This document shows positions 22,309-34,483 of a stretch of 64,000 nt of DNA, one piece after another. Position 1 is the first letter of the stretch. Every line of letters begins with the position of its first letter. The DNA lies in the NCBI GenBank assembly GCA_010015675.1, contig ML976989.1, positions 849,709 through 913,708 of the forward strand, in the 5' to 3' direction. The translations under genes were made by a program, and so were the position numbers. Source of the DNA: Byssothecium circinans (lineage: Eukaryota; Ascomycota; Dothideomycetes; Pleosporales; Massarinaceae). The notes below the pieces were generated by a model that searched no databases, was not told the DNA's origin, and worked only from the letters and a program-made list of their open reading frames with translations.

Positions 22309-25300
22309 CTATCGCCTGGAGCGCTTGGTCTCGCCATGCGGTTGATCCTGGGTATCGCGCCTCCGCTTGCCGTCGCCGCGATCTCGTGTGTCGTCGCCAC
22401 CGCCACCTCGACTACGCCTGTCACGGTCGTCGCCCTTGCGCTCCCGTTCCCGGTCGCGGTCACTCCTCTCGCGACCATCTCGCGATTCACGTGGTTCTCG
22501 CGGCTCACGCGGCTCTTGAGGATCACGTCTAGATCGCTCGCGCTTCTCGCCTCGTGAACGATCGTCTCCCCTACGGTCTGGCGTCCGACTACGCTCACGT
22601 CGAGCCTGCTCACCCCGCCTACTTGATCGCTCAGGGGGCCGTTCCGACGATGGCGGAACTGTCGGCGGAGTGTTCTGAGCATTGGCAGACAAGACCGTGT
22701 TGATATCTCGGACCGGGTTCCTGCTGTTCGCATGCCTAGGACCTCGTTCGGCTGACGCAGGTCCTGTTGGTGGGTTGCGCGTTGATGGCGAAGGGATTGG
22801 CTGTTGCGGTGTTCTAGCTGAACCGCGCGGACCACTTGGAGTAGCAGCCGGCACGTCAGTCTGAAGAGGAGGACCGCGGATGTTGGAAATTCGGCTGGGA
22901 TGAATACCTGCTTGTTGGGCAGCAGGCGCTGTGGGCGGAGCAGCTACCGGATTATGGTTTTGAGTGTCGCGCCTGTCAGAAGCTGGATCTGTTATTGTAA
23001 GTAAGTGCGGTATATACAGGGGTTGTAAGTACACTTACGTCGGGGGCCTGAAGGAGGTGGGGCATCAACGGGCTGGTTTAGCCTACCGTAGTTGGGATCT
23101 TGAGATGGATGCGCTCTCACTCTCGGCGGTTGCGATGGCTGAAACATATCTCGTGAGATTGAAGCTGCCATTGCATCCCTTCCACCACGTGGGCCAGTGG
23201 GTGGAATGTTGACCGCTTCATCACGGCGTTCCCGAGTTGCGGGATGTGGCGGAAGCCGCTCTTCGCGATAGTCTCGGCGGGCGTCACTACTATGATATGC
23301 TGCTGAAGATCGCTCGTCTCGGCGAGGAGATTGAGGTCGAGACTGGGGCCGCGAGCCACGATCCCTACGACTACTAGGCTCATCTCTACGACCTTCATTT
23401 CGAGCGTCATGTCGAGCATCACGATCATACCTAGGCGGATCCATGCGTACACGATCGTCGTCAATGAGGGCGGCACGCTCAGGATTGATCATAGCTCGGT
23501 CATTCGCGGGAGGTGTAGCGTTGATGGGTGGACGTGGAGGAAGCGCACCTCCACGTTCTGCATGGAGAGCATTCGGAGGTGCTTCTCGTCGATGCGGATG
23601 CGCATCATTCGATAGCATGGGGCTAGCGTGCATACGGCCACGTCCATCCGCAGGAGGTAGATGCGATGGGGGAGGCGGTGGTCGTGGCTCCAATCGCTCA
23701 CGCAGAGGCTCGCGCTCTCTATAGTCTCGCTGGTCACGCACATCGCGAGGATCACGTGGATCCCTGGGACTGTCCCCATATGGCGTCGCTCGATTGTGGG
23801 GACCGCGAGCATCTCGTAGAGGTGGGCGTAATGCTCGGTCTTCGTAGTCTCGAGCTTCTCGATTGGCCCATTCCGCACGGCGATCGGGGGCAGTGTTAGG
23901 TCCCCTGAGTGGTGACCTTGATCGACGGCGGCTTGGGGTTATTTCTCGTTCTGGCAAGCCATCCCGAGGTATGCCATCCCGACTGCGATCGAGCCTGCCA
24001 TACTCGCTGGCGGGGCTTGGTCGGTATTCTGGCGCACGATCATTCGGACGTTCAGGTTGTCGTGACCTTGGGGGTTGCGGATCTGGTCGAGTCGGTAGAG
24101 AATGTGGAGGCCTGTTGCTGTTTGTGGGCTGATTTGTGTTTTGGCTGTCAGGTCTAGAAGGCACAGCGTTGGCTGGGATAGGCGACGGTTGCGAAGCATC
24201 GGGTCTGGCCACGGGTCTACCTAGTGGCGGTCTCGTAGTGTTGGACTCGCTGGGTCCTGAAAGCGGCTTGGTCACGTCTTTGCCGTTCATACGGGGTGAT
24301 GGGGCGGAGATAGTGGATGCTGCCGGTTTCTGATCACCAGGCCCGTTGTTCGCCGGCGCTGGTTTCGATTGACCATTGCTAAAGGACATTAGCTGTCATT
24401 CCGGACACATGCGAGAGCTACGTACACTTCTGTATTTTTCGGCTTGAAAACCGGGACCGCGGCATTCAGCTTCTTAGTAGCTGTTTCCGGGGGCTGCGGC
24501 GTCTTGGGTTGTTCTGATGTCGTTCGTGAAGGAGCCGCAGCATTGTTGACTGGTGGATTTACACCCTATACAATGTTAGTCTTGAACAATTTGTTGTTCG
24601 TATTCAATTTTTTCCACGTACCGTACGGAAGAAGCTCTCCGTCTTCAGAGTTTTCGCGCTCTTCTTGAACTCAAACAAGAGTGAGTTTGCTGCAACCTTT
24701 ACGTCGTCCCTGTCATCGTCCTTGGCATAGCCCTCGATGAATTGGCGAAGATCAGCTGCCATGTGATCGACCTTGGGGAAAGCCGGGGAGACAGCTTTGA
24801 GGATGCTGACAGAGTTACGATACTCCGTATACTGACCACTCTTCAGGCAACTCTTGAGCGCGCTGCAGAGAGCAACATGCCACTTGCAGTGCAGAATGCG
24901 GAACTGGTCGTAGTCGAGGAAGGTTGATGGAGTGCCGTCAGGGTTGAAAGATCGGCTGAAGCCTGGAAGCTGTTGGTTGTCTCCAAGTGCACACTTCTCA
25001 TAGAGCTTCTTATCTTCGTGCCACCGCTGCAACTCCCGCAAAATGTCATTGATGAAACGACCAAGGCATTTTGCTTCTTCTTCGCTCATCATAAGAATCA
25101 TATTGGCGATCCTATTATGGATGAATAGCTGGTCCAGGAACTTCGGGAGGCGGAAAGCTGGTACACCAGTTCTATGCATGAAGAAAAGCATAGTCGAAGA
25201 AAATTGCGCATCCTGCAACGATGTTCGGAGGCGGGGGAAGAAGCAGTCCTGAAGAAGTTTGTCGTGCAGTTGAGCCGAGGTCTGACCAGTTTTGGCTACT

Positions 25301-28300
25301 TCACTAAACCACTGTTGCATCTCCCCAGACAGGCCAGCCTGGGTAAGTTGGGCCGTCTTCATGCCTTGTTGGTATTCCTTGCTCAACCTTTCGCATTCTT
25401 CTTTGGCTTGACGCTGGTTGAAGCGCTCGGGAACCTTCTTCTTGATATGCTCTTTGGCATCTTCGTACTGCTTCTTGAGCTCGTCGTGTTCGATCGGAAG
25501 CACATCCTTGAGATCAAGTGTCCAAAAAGTGACGAAGAAATTGAGAAAGGAGTACGATCCGTACTTGTCGGGAAGCGCGGTCTTCAGTTGGCCTACAATG
25601 GCGTCAATCTCATGGTTCGAGCGAGGCAAGGCGAGTGGATTTGTGGACGTCGCATCTTTCATCTCGACGTCTACTTCATTGGAACTGGCCTTGTGAACGG
25701 GGTCTACGGGTGGTGTCGCAACGCCGTTTGTGATCACGGCATTGTCGGTGCCACCCATGGTAACGTCACCATCGGTAGGAGTGCCGTTTGGCGTCGAATA
25801 ATTCGTGATTCTAGCTGCGTTCACCTTGGCAGCTACACTCACTCGGGAGATTTGGAAGGCGACATTTGGATCCAGACCGAAATCAGACATCAGCTCAACT
25901 ACACCAGGAGTTTGTGTGTCGAACTCCCTAACCGTGAGATTTTCTCGGAGGAAGTCAATGAACTGCGCGAAATTCGATCGCAGCTTGTCATAGTTGGTGA
26001 AAACCACTTTGTCCGGCACGTCTTTCAATTCGGGGCGGAAAGGGTATGACATGACTTGTTGCGCCAAAGCGATGAGGATCTCAGGTGCCAAGGCTGATTC
26101 GTCGGAGTCTTTGGTTTGATCCAGGCATCGTAGGAGTCGACGAGAAGCAAATTTACCTTCGTGACGTCTGTCACCAAGATGGTGTTCCAGAGTATATGCG
26201 CGCAAGGCCGGTCCAGCGGAGAGAGCAAGAACGCGCGCCTCAGTAAGGGCGCCACTCAATCCAATGCCACCCATGGTTGTGAGAAGCTGTTCCAAAACAA
26301 CAAGCATAAACAACTCTCCCTCGGGACGGAAGACTTGCTCTTTCACAAGCTGCAGCACAGGAGTTGCGTTCATGTAGCTGTATCGCTTGTATACCTTGCC
26401 GATGAAGATGGCAGTGTGCTTGAGCCAACCCTTGACCAACATTCCATCACCTTGCAACGTACTCCTATCATTTTTTAGAAGGCTGTCCACAAGCGTCCAC
26501 GTCAAGCAGTCATATCCAAGAGGTGTTAAATAACGGCTGCATTCAACGAGAGCATCGATCATGTTGATATAGCTCTGTCCCTGCTTGAGGGTGAGTTCGA
26601 AGACGGTTCCTGGACATGGACAAGCTAGCTTAGCCATTGCCCTACCCATGGGTCGGGTGTTGGTGGCGGCGACTCTGGACAGCAAGCGCTTAGTCTCATC
26701 TGTAACGGTCTTGAAAGCATTCCGCATTACTGGCTTTGTTGACCTGAACCAATTCGAATAGATGGTGTAACGCTCTGCGGTGTCGAAGTGCCTCAACAGC
26801 TCCCAGGTTTCGTTGACGACTCCCGGATTTTGCCCCGTGAATGTGAGGGCAGGCACAAGCAACGATGCAGACAGGCCCATCCACCGCTTGCGATTGTCGT
26901 CAGAAGGTTGGTCAGTCAAGCTCTTCTTCCCAATTCGAGCAAGCTTGGTCAACAGGGTGACGTCTTTCCCGCATTCCGGTCCGATCAAGCTGAGCCAAGT
27001 TGAACATAGGAGGAAAACATCATCAACAGTCTGGCAGACGGGTACGTTGTCCATCCAGTCTTCCCAATAGAATCGGTAGTCAACGCCTTCTCCTGCATCC
27101 TTCTGGTCGAGCTTTGGCCATCGAAGAACTCGGCGGGTTTGGAAGTTGCCCGGGCGAGGAACTATATTGCTATCCACTCCTTTGAAGGTGACAGGAATCT
27201 TCGCGAGGGGAACCGGTCTCGATGACTCATACACTTTGCTCAGAGAATGATGAGCTAAGCGAAGGATGTAGGTGTGGAGATCAGGGTAGAGATCCAGTAA
27301 CCAAGGGAAGCGACCAAGAATGAATAAAGCTTCTGGGATGGCGCCAATGCATAAAAGACTGCGAAGTAGTGCTACTTTTTGATCCGCTGGCTCTGGAAGG
27401 CTGTTTGTCTCGTCTTCCGGTTTTACCGGTGTGGTCCGCTCCGATTCAGGCTTCGACGACGGCTTGCTCTCCGCTTCTCGCAACCGAGACGCCTGTGTCT
27501 GAGGTGTGTCATCGGGTAGTGCCCCAGCCATTTCGAGAGCGTTGGTTCCTCCTCGAGCCTTTTTCTCTTTTGCCTCCCGCTCTGCTTTTTCCTGTTCAAG
27601 CTTGAGCTTGTGCGCAGGCATGGACTCGTCGAGAGGGTACAGATGGGGCCAGAGATCCAAAATGGAGATGAACCCAATCTTAATGAGGAGAGCAGCAAGA
27701 TATATGAGGTTGTCCGGCAGAACATCGCCATCATCGCGATGATTTGCGGCATAGAACTGAAGCTTGAAACCCAAGAGTTGAGCGGCGATATCGTTTCCCA
27801 ACGGAGGGAGGGTCCCGGTTTCGGCGATCCAGGTATTAGCCCAGGGATTCTTTTTAGAGCTTTGCGCAGCTTCGGTCTCCGTTGTGTTGGTGCCTGTAAC
27901 CTTGCGAGCACCGAGCGCGAAGAAAACTTTGAGACCCATACCACTTCGCTTGCTCTCAAGTTCAGCAACGTCGCGCCAGAATTGATTATCGCGAGCCTCT
28001 CGTAGCTCCAACTGATGTTCCTTCTCTTTATCCGTATAATACCAAAGCTTCGAGTCGGGTAAGACCCAACCAGGGAGTGGCTGTACCACAGGCTCCTCCC
28101 AGGACCTTCCCTCAGTTCCTTGGAGCACAGGCCACCAAGCGCTTGCCCGCAAGAATTTGACGAAGAACTTGCAGTGCTTGACGAGAAGATTGGCAAATAC
28201 GTCCAATGTGACATCGAGCGTCCTGCCCACATCGAGGTCGAAGGATCCGATGAAGGCGTTCACGCGTTGGTAGGTCTCGCTGCATACATCGGCAGTTGGA

Positions 28301-29166
28301 GGCTCGTTACTCACGGTGGTGAAGTACTCCGTCATGAGTTTGGAGAATCCCTCACTCTCTTCTCTCAGTAGGTTGTAGTTTGCCTGGCGGTAAATGGCGT
28401 CGGTAGTCTTGCGGACGGCCATCTTGTTGAAACTCGTTCGCACAAGACCCATTCCAATAAGCTGCTCAGCCTCTAGAATACTTCGCATCCTTCCCAGGGG
28501 AATGTCGGTTTCTATGAGAAACTTCTTGAGAACATCCCATGCCGTAAGTTCGACAGTCGCGGTGGCCACGCAGTCTAAGAACAAGGTTATGCTATCGAGG
28601 TTCTCGTGGGTGGGTGCGTGGACGATGTCGCGGACCATTAGGCCAAGCTCCGCCGGGTCCATGTACTGCTTGATCGATGCTTCAATAATCTCGTGGAACA
28701 ACAGCGAGAGGCCAGCCATGTCGCCGCTCAGCTGTAATCTTATCGCAACCTGAACAAGCTCATCGCGAGCTTCAGTGGTCCATTTGGTGACGCGCTCTAC
28801 CGTAAGATGATCATTGATCTCCATAGCTTCTAGGTTCGGTCTCGGCTTGTTCGGGGGAGGTAGTCGCGGTGGCGCTGTGTTTGATGGAGTAGCAGGCCCG
28901 GACCTGCTGGATTGGTGTGTGTTCGCGGGCGGGGGCATGGTGGGCGACGGCTGGGCAAGTCCTGGGCTCTGGGGAGTATTGTTTGCGCCACGATTGCTGT
29001 TGTTGCGGCTGCCACGTCTCCCACCTCGAGGGCTGTTGGCGGAGTAGTTTTGGGCGAGATTGTCGCGCATGGGTTGTGGACGATGCGGCGACGGTCGATT
29101 TGGCGCGTCGTCATCCTGTGAATAGTTGCGGCCGTCACCGCGCTTCCTCTTATACCCGGGAGCCAT
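22309..29166 (-). CDS. THO2: THO complex subunit 2
   Basis: Largest subunit of the THO/TREX complex, which couples transcription elongation to mRNP assembly and export in the nucleus. Exons are 29166-24622, 24565-24426, 24378-23039 and 22988-22309, giving 2234 aa. The frame is open above the start; ATG 29166 (MAPGYKRKRGDGRN) is chosen because it begins the basic, disordered N-terminus seen in fungal Tho2. Residues about 1-130 are Pro/Asn-rich. The helical THOC2-type body follows, with DPAELGLMVRDIVHAP, LVKGWLKHTAIFIGKVYKR, FSEVAKTGQTSAQLHDKLLQ and FFMHRTGVPAFRLPKFLDQL. The last roughly 650 residues form an extremely charged tail rich in RD, RE and RS (PREPREPRE, RDRERERKGDDRDRR), probably disordered and RNA-binding. 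All introns are in the tail. It is the largest gene in the window. Confidence 0.93.
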
Positions 29167-29751
29167 GACAAATGCGCTCTTAGGATGAAGAGGCAAAGTC
29201 GGGGCGGTCGGTCGAGGCTGCGGGGAGGACCATACACAGCGCGGCGTCGGAGGTGACGTTGGTCGGTAATTCGATGGGAGCGCAGATCGAGCTCTGCGTG
29301 GGGAATAGGAAGAGTATACCGCAGATGGATGTCGGCGAAAGGACTGCAGTGAAAGTTGACAGTCGTTCGCGTGGGCGCGGTAGAGTGTGGAGAGGAGATT
29401 GCAAGCAGCGTGAACTTTGAACTTCGCGATGCCTCCGCTAGCGCGGTTGCGGCTTGGCATGTCGCGGAGCCCGTGCGTCATAAGTTCGCAAATGCCCTCA
29501 ACCCAGTCTGCACATGCAAAGACAAAGGAATGAAACAACCAGTAATAGCTACCTTTCCAAGTCGTCTCTACGAGAAAATATGTCACAATGCAATAGTGGA
29601 GCCGATATTTTCTGCAATTGCAATTGCAAAAGCAGTGTCATAGTTGAGATCAAGATTCGATCAATGTCAATCACAAATCTACCTCGGGCCTCAATATAAA
29701 TAAACGAGCGAACAGGCACATCCATCAACTTCATGTATATGGCCAAACATC
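29167..29751. promoter_or_regulatory. Upstream region of THO2 / downstream of HEM1
   Basis: About 585 bp between tandem minus-strand genes. The THO2 frame remains open here but lacks domain-like sequence, so I treat it as 5' leader and promoter. Confidence 0.45.
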
Positions 29752-31687
29752 TCAAGCAGCGGCACTGATAGCCTGAGCCGTCGCGAGGCGCTCCTTCTCC
29801 AAGATGCTTTCGAGCACATTTGTAGCGCCCCCCGTCTTCATCTCTTTGAGAACAGTGTCAATATCCAGCTGCTCATCGGTCCATAGGGGTGCCTCGTCAG
29901 CTTTGCCTGCCTCGCCGACGCCAATGAAGCCGCCTTCAGCAGCCCATTCACTAGTGCGTTTGATACCGAGCTTGTTCCAAACACTGTCAAAGGCTTCGAC
30001 TAGCTCGTCGCGGTACTCACGCCCGTGGCCGGGTGTAGGCGTGATGCGGAGGCGCTCCTGTCCTACTGGGACGGTTGGGTAGTTGATGGGCTGCACATAA
30101 ATACCCCAGTCTTGTAGAAGCATGTCACTCGCATCCTTTGCGACTTCCGCACTACCAACAAGAACCGGTACGATGTGGCTGGGGTTCGGGATGACCGGAA
30201 TGTTGCGGGCATTCAAAGCGTCCTTGACCAGACGTGTATGCAGTTGTTGAAGACGCCTGTCGCCCTGATAGTTGGCCTGATACTCAATAGCCGTCTTTGC
30301 TCCAGCCATGGTCGCGGGTGGAAGAGACGTCGTGAAGATAAACCCAGGAGCCAGAGATCGAATCGCATCAACGAATTTGGCGGAGCCTGCAATGTAGCCA
30401 CCTACACAGCCGTAAGCTTTACCAAGCGTTCCGGTAATGATGTCCACGCGATCCATAATGGTGCCCTTCGATTGGCCTGCTTGATGGGCTTCGTAGTCAA
30501 GATGTTCCGCAACACCAGCGCCGTGTGGTCCGTACATGCCGACGGCGTGAACTTCATCGAGAAAGGTAAGGGCGCCGTATTTATCTGCCAGGTCACATAT
30601 TTCTTCGATCGGTCCAATTGATCCGCACATGCTGTACACGCTTTCGAAGGCGATAATCTTGGGGACGTCCGAAGGAAGAGATGCCAGCTTTGCTTCCAGA
30701 TCAGCCAGATCGTTGTGCTGGAAAACCATCTTCTTCGCGCCAGAATGACGTATGCCTTGAATCATAGATGCATGGTTCAGACTGTCGGAGAGGAAAACGC
30801 AGTTGGGTAGTTTGGAGCCCAGTGTCGCAAGGGTGGCATCATTGGCAACATAGCAAGAGGAGAAAACTAGAGCAGCCTCCTTCTTGTGAAGTTGAGCGAC
30901 AGTCTTCTCCAGCGCTATCGCATGCTGGTTGTGGCCGGAAATGTTTCTGGTGCCTCCAGCGCCTGCACCGTATTTATCGAGTGTCTGATGCATCTTGTCC
31001 AGCACATGCTTGTTGCGCCCCATGCCGAGGTAGTCGTTGGAGCACCAGACGGTGACATGGTCGGTCTCGGTCTCCCTGTGAGCGCGGGGAAAGTCCTTGG
31101 CCAGGCGATTGACGTTGTTGAAGGTGCGGTACGATTTGTCCTTGTGTTTCTTGTCCAGCTCATTTTGGTAAAACCCCTCGTAGTCAAATTTAGAAGCCTG
31201 AGGCGCGGAAGGGGCGGAAGCGCGGGAGGATTGAGCAGGAACCGGCTGCTTAGGCGCATGCGGGAACGGGACTGTTCAATGAAATCAGTGACGTATTCTT
31301 TGCCGAACAAAGTGGCATGGTGTTGAGAGCTTTCGCATACGGAAAGAAATGCTCACCTTGCTTGGAACGCAGACTTTCAATATCTACAGCCTGAGCTTCC
31401 TTGGGCGTAGACGTGTGCAGTCTGGCGCGGTTGACCCGGGTGTGGTAGGCGCGGGTGCCACCGAAAGCTCCCGCAAGCGTACTGCTCCCGAGACGAGCGC
31501 TCTGCACAGTGAGAGCCTTGCCCATGATGGGACAGCGCCTGGCAAGAACTTGGAGATTGGACATTTTCCCTGCGCCTGGCGAAACATCGTGGCCGGCAGC
31601 AGTCGTAGAGAGCGAGCGGAGCGTTGCGGGTGAGGTCTTGGAGAGAAATGGGCACATGGACCGCGACTGGCGCAAAACTGCCTCCAT
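29752..31687 (-). CDS. HEM1: 5-aminolevulinate synthase, mitochondrial
   Basis: PLP enzyme that condenses glycine and succinyl-CoA, the first step of heme synthesis, in the mitochondrial matrix. Exons are 31687-31357 and 31271-29752, giving 616 aa. The N-terminal presequence is Arg/Ser-rich and carries two Cys-Pro heme-regulatory motifs, SMCPFLSK and RRCPIMGK. The core starts at [20 protein letters not shown] and includes [39 protein letters not shown] and the PLP lysine in [14 protein letters not shown]. The C-terminal block [17 protein letters not shown] is also conserved. The intron (GTGAGC..GAACAG) falls between presequence and core, a common arrangement. The start gives [14 protein letters not shown], as in other fungal enzymes. 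Regulation by heme through the CP motifs is expected from known ALAS biology. Confidence 0.97.
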
Positions 31688-32602
31688 GTTGAAAAAGGGT
31701 GTAGCCGGAAGAGGCAGTATTCGAAGAGGTGTGTACAACTATGAGATCTGTTCAGGATAGAATACGGCGAAGAGGAGGGAACGGATGTGAGAATATGCGA
31801 GAAAGCGTTTGCCGGCCGGCTTCAAATGGCTGAACTCTGATTGGCCACAATCAACGCAGCGACAGCCCCGGCCCGAATTACAAATAGGTAGAAGGTGCCT
31901 CTACTATTTCATGTACAAGAGACGGTCGAGGTCTTCATAGTGCAATTCTACATGTTGTGAGGTGGAGATGCTGCCAGCTTCGCGGACCAAATCCATGTGG
32001 TGGCTGATGGCCTGACACGGGCAACCAATAAATACCTCATATTCTTTGCTGGAGTTAAGTCAATTACTCCGGTTTCCGAAAAGAACGAAAGACCCATATT
32101 CGGGCCTTGTTGTGCGTCTTTTAACAGTGATTAATATGCACTTCATCTGGGCCAGACAGGCTCACCGCAAGTATACTCACGGACACGTACGCATGATTAG
32201 GAAGCATATAGGCATTCGTCCTGTTGTACCTAATTACCTCCACAGGGTGTCGTCTAACAACGTCAAACTCGATGACATGCACAACAACCGCATTCCCATC
32301 CATCCCATCGTTATGACATAAGGCACACTCACCCCACGTCGCCGAAGAACAAAGACTGGCACTGAATTTGGTTACCAGACCACAGTTTGTTCTGTTCGCT
32401 TCGTTCGCCACCCTACTTCGCAAGGTCGCAATACCGAATATGGTTGCTACTACTGGGGGGTTCAACTACACCACATCGCCCTGCATCAGCTTTCATATTG
32501 GGTCATGCATCCGCGCCAAGACGCCCGCACTGTAGCTGTACCCATCCCGGATGCACTTTCCCACATTCTGGCGGGGAGGTCATGCCAGTGGTAATCTATC
32601 GT
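31688..32602. promoter_or_regulatory. HEM1 upstream region
   Basis: About 915 bp before HEM1. An inverted CCAAT box (ATTGG on the plus strand) lies at 31840-31844, about 155 bp upstream of the HEM1 ATG, next to a GCCGGCCGGC palindrome near 31811. CCAAT-binding (Hap) control of heme genes is known in fungi; here it is inferred. No gene is seen in the rest. Confidence 0.5.
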
Positions 32603-34483
32603 TTAGTCCAATTCTATCGTCTCCGGTGGCGTCCGCGGCGGACGCTGAACCGGCCTCCGCCTATTTGACGCCGACTTCCTGCGTGTCGGGGGCACAGGTC
32701 GCGGCTCGTCATCATCCGAAATACATATGATTTCAGCTTGGGATGGTGCACAAGGTTTTGACAACGCTTGCAGGCTGAAGGTGTTGTTGAGAATGTGACG
32801 AACCCACTCGTAGAAGATAGTCGGATCCTCACTTCCTGCATCTAGACATTCCGACAGTTCTTCTAGACGCCATTCCGTCGCTTCCTTTTTGAAATAGTCG
32901 TCTGCGAGCCACCAAGAAAGAAACAGCTTCGTGAATGTGATGATCTTAGGCATCTCTGCCGGTAGGTGTCCAGGAATCTTCTTGTCTCCGCGAATGAACA
33001 TGCTGATGCACTGCGGAATTTCCAGCAACAGATTCTGTTTCTTAATATTCTTCACCCTAGTTCGAATCATCTCTCTATCCTCCCACCGCATTTCTTGCAT
33101 TGCTTTCATCACGATTCTCTTCCGATCTTTTTTCTCGACGAGGGTGTTCCAGTCCCATCGTGATACAGAGTTGATTGATGCTAGGCCTGGATTATCGGCC
33201 AAGCGATTTGGTATGGGCGGTGTCTTGCAAATTTCGCTCGACGGTTCAATGTGTGGCTCCAAGTTGGATTTCGGGGCATGGGGCGGTGTATGTTCAACGT
33301 GCGGCTCTATGCTTGCTTCGACTCCAAGCATAGACTCTGGGGTAGTCACAGTGAATGCCGTACTGCCTGGGACAAGCATGCCATCCTCCGCATCTGAGTC
33401 GGAGCCAGACCCAAGGTCAATGATCTCAGCCGTTCCATGTTGACCGACACTGTTCTCAACACTACTTTCTTCATCTTCTAATTCGAGCTCGTAGATAGAC
33501 AATATCCACTCCGCTTCCTGAAGCTGATCGACTGTGCCTTCCAGCGATTTGCACTGTGTTCGCAGCTCTCTGACCGAGTTGCAATCTAAAGCACGGATTC
33601 TGTCACCCATCGCCTCTAGCCGGGACTGGAGCCATTCGATAGTAGTTCTGGATTGATTGATAAGTTGCTCCCGTTGGCCATCATTCTCGGCCTTCTCCCA
33701 AAGCTCATCGGGATTGATTTCGGACCCTGGCCTCCATCGTGCTTCAAACCGAGATATTTCTTCGTTAATGATTTCAACGATCTCTTCATCACTCAGCTTT
33801 CCTTGACGCGGCCGCGTACTAGGGGTGATCTCCTGCTCTTCAACTACCACCTCGTCATGGGCGTCATCTTCGTCTTCCATGACTTCATCTTCGGGATAGT
33901 CACTATCGGTTGCCGTGTCCTCCAGATCCACAATATCTTCATTCGCATATTCTCCCTGTTGCCAATGGCGTAGATGATCCCAGTTCTGTGCACTGCTGGT
34001 CGCTAGTTGAACATTGCTGCTACTAGGATCTGCTGATTGTTGCGCAACGCGTGAAGCTGGCAAAGATACTGTGTCGATCATGGAAATCCTGCGGCGTTTC
34101 CGAGTGTTATCCTCTGAAAACACAGCCTCATTGTACTCCTGTCTCTCTATGAGAGATTGCGTGTTGTCGTTACTGATATTGAGTGCTTGGACGCCTGTAA
34201 TGGTGGCGCCCTTTTGGTACTCCAGGTACGATGGAGACCGCAATCGAAGCTCTCTCAAGATGAGCAACAAGGTGTGTGATGGGATTTGTGGTAGCGCGGT
34301 AAAGTCTGCATTCCTCATGAGATCCGCACCGGTTGTGTGCTGCCGCCACAGTTGGTCTTCGAGCAATAAACGGTCATTATAGCTTGGTGCAGCGCGGTCG
34401 ACGGCAGCATAAATTGCTGTCGTACGGCATAGGTGGTGCACGAGATCGTTTGTGCACCAGTTCCACGGGTCCGCCGTGGCCAT
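32603..34483 (-). CDS. DUF7607-type nuclear protein with several SIM-like motifs
   Basis: Single exon, 626 aa. It begins MATADPWNWCTNDLVHHLC, a short N-terminal SAM-like helical segment (PW-W-ND-V) that I associate with the fungal DUF7607 family; its function is not known to me. Acidic low-complexity stretches follow (DYPEDEVMEDEDDAHDE), then a coiled segment (EEEIS-to-LQEAEWILSIYELELEDEE region) and a conserved C-terminal helical domain with RIVMKAMQEMRWEDREMIRTRV and FLSWWLADDYFKKEATEWRL. Five hydrophobic-acidic motifs resemble SUMO-interacting motifs: EDIVDLED, EEIVEII, AEIIDLGSGSDSD, EIICISDDDE and the extreme C-terminal ETIELD. A basic KRRRI near residue 150 may be a nuclear signal. The start at 34483 has the domain at its very beginning; the frame upstream is non-conserved leader. 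A nuclear role is inferred. Confidence 0.75.
   Translation of the reverse strand: MATADPWNWCTNDLVHHLCRTTAIYAAVDRAAPSYNDRLLLEDQLWRQHTTGADLMRNADFTALPQIPSHTLLLILRELRLRSPSYLEYQKGATITGVQALNISNDNTQSLIERQEYNEAVFSEDNTRKRRRISMIDTVSLPASRVAQQSADPSSSNVQLATSSAQNWDHLRHWQQGEYANEDIVDLEDTATDSDYPEDEVMEDEDDAHDEVVVEEQEITPSTRPRQGKLSDEEIVEIINEEISRFEARWRPGSEINPDELWEKAENDGQREQLINQSRTTIEWLQSRLEAMGDRIRALDCNSVRELRTQCKSLEGTVDQLQEAEWILSIYELELEDEESSVENSVGQHGTAEIIDLGSGSDSDAEDGMLVPGSTAFTVTTPESMLGVEASIEPHVEHTPPHAPKSNLEPHIEPSSEICKTPPIPNRLADNPGLASINSVSRWDWNTLVEKKDRKRIVMKAMQEMRWEDREMIRTRVKNIKKQNLLLEIPQCISMFIRGDKKIPGHLPAEMPKIITFTKLFLSWWLADDYFKKEATEWRLEELSECLDAGSEDPTIFYEWVRHILNNTFSLQALSKPCAPSQAEIICISDDDEPRPVPPTRRKSASNRRRPVQRPPRTPPETIELD

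Noticed and set aside
25174..26049. 291-codon plus-strand frame
   Set aside because: Antisense to the conserved THO2 body; no recognisable protein.
32931..33443. 170-codon plus-strand frame
   Set aside because: Antisense to the DUF7607 gene, composition not protein-like.
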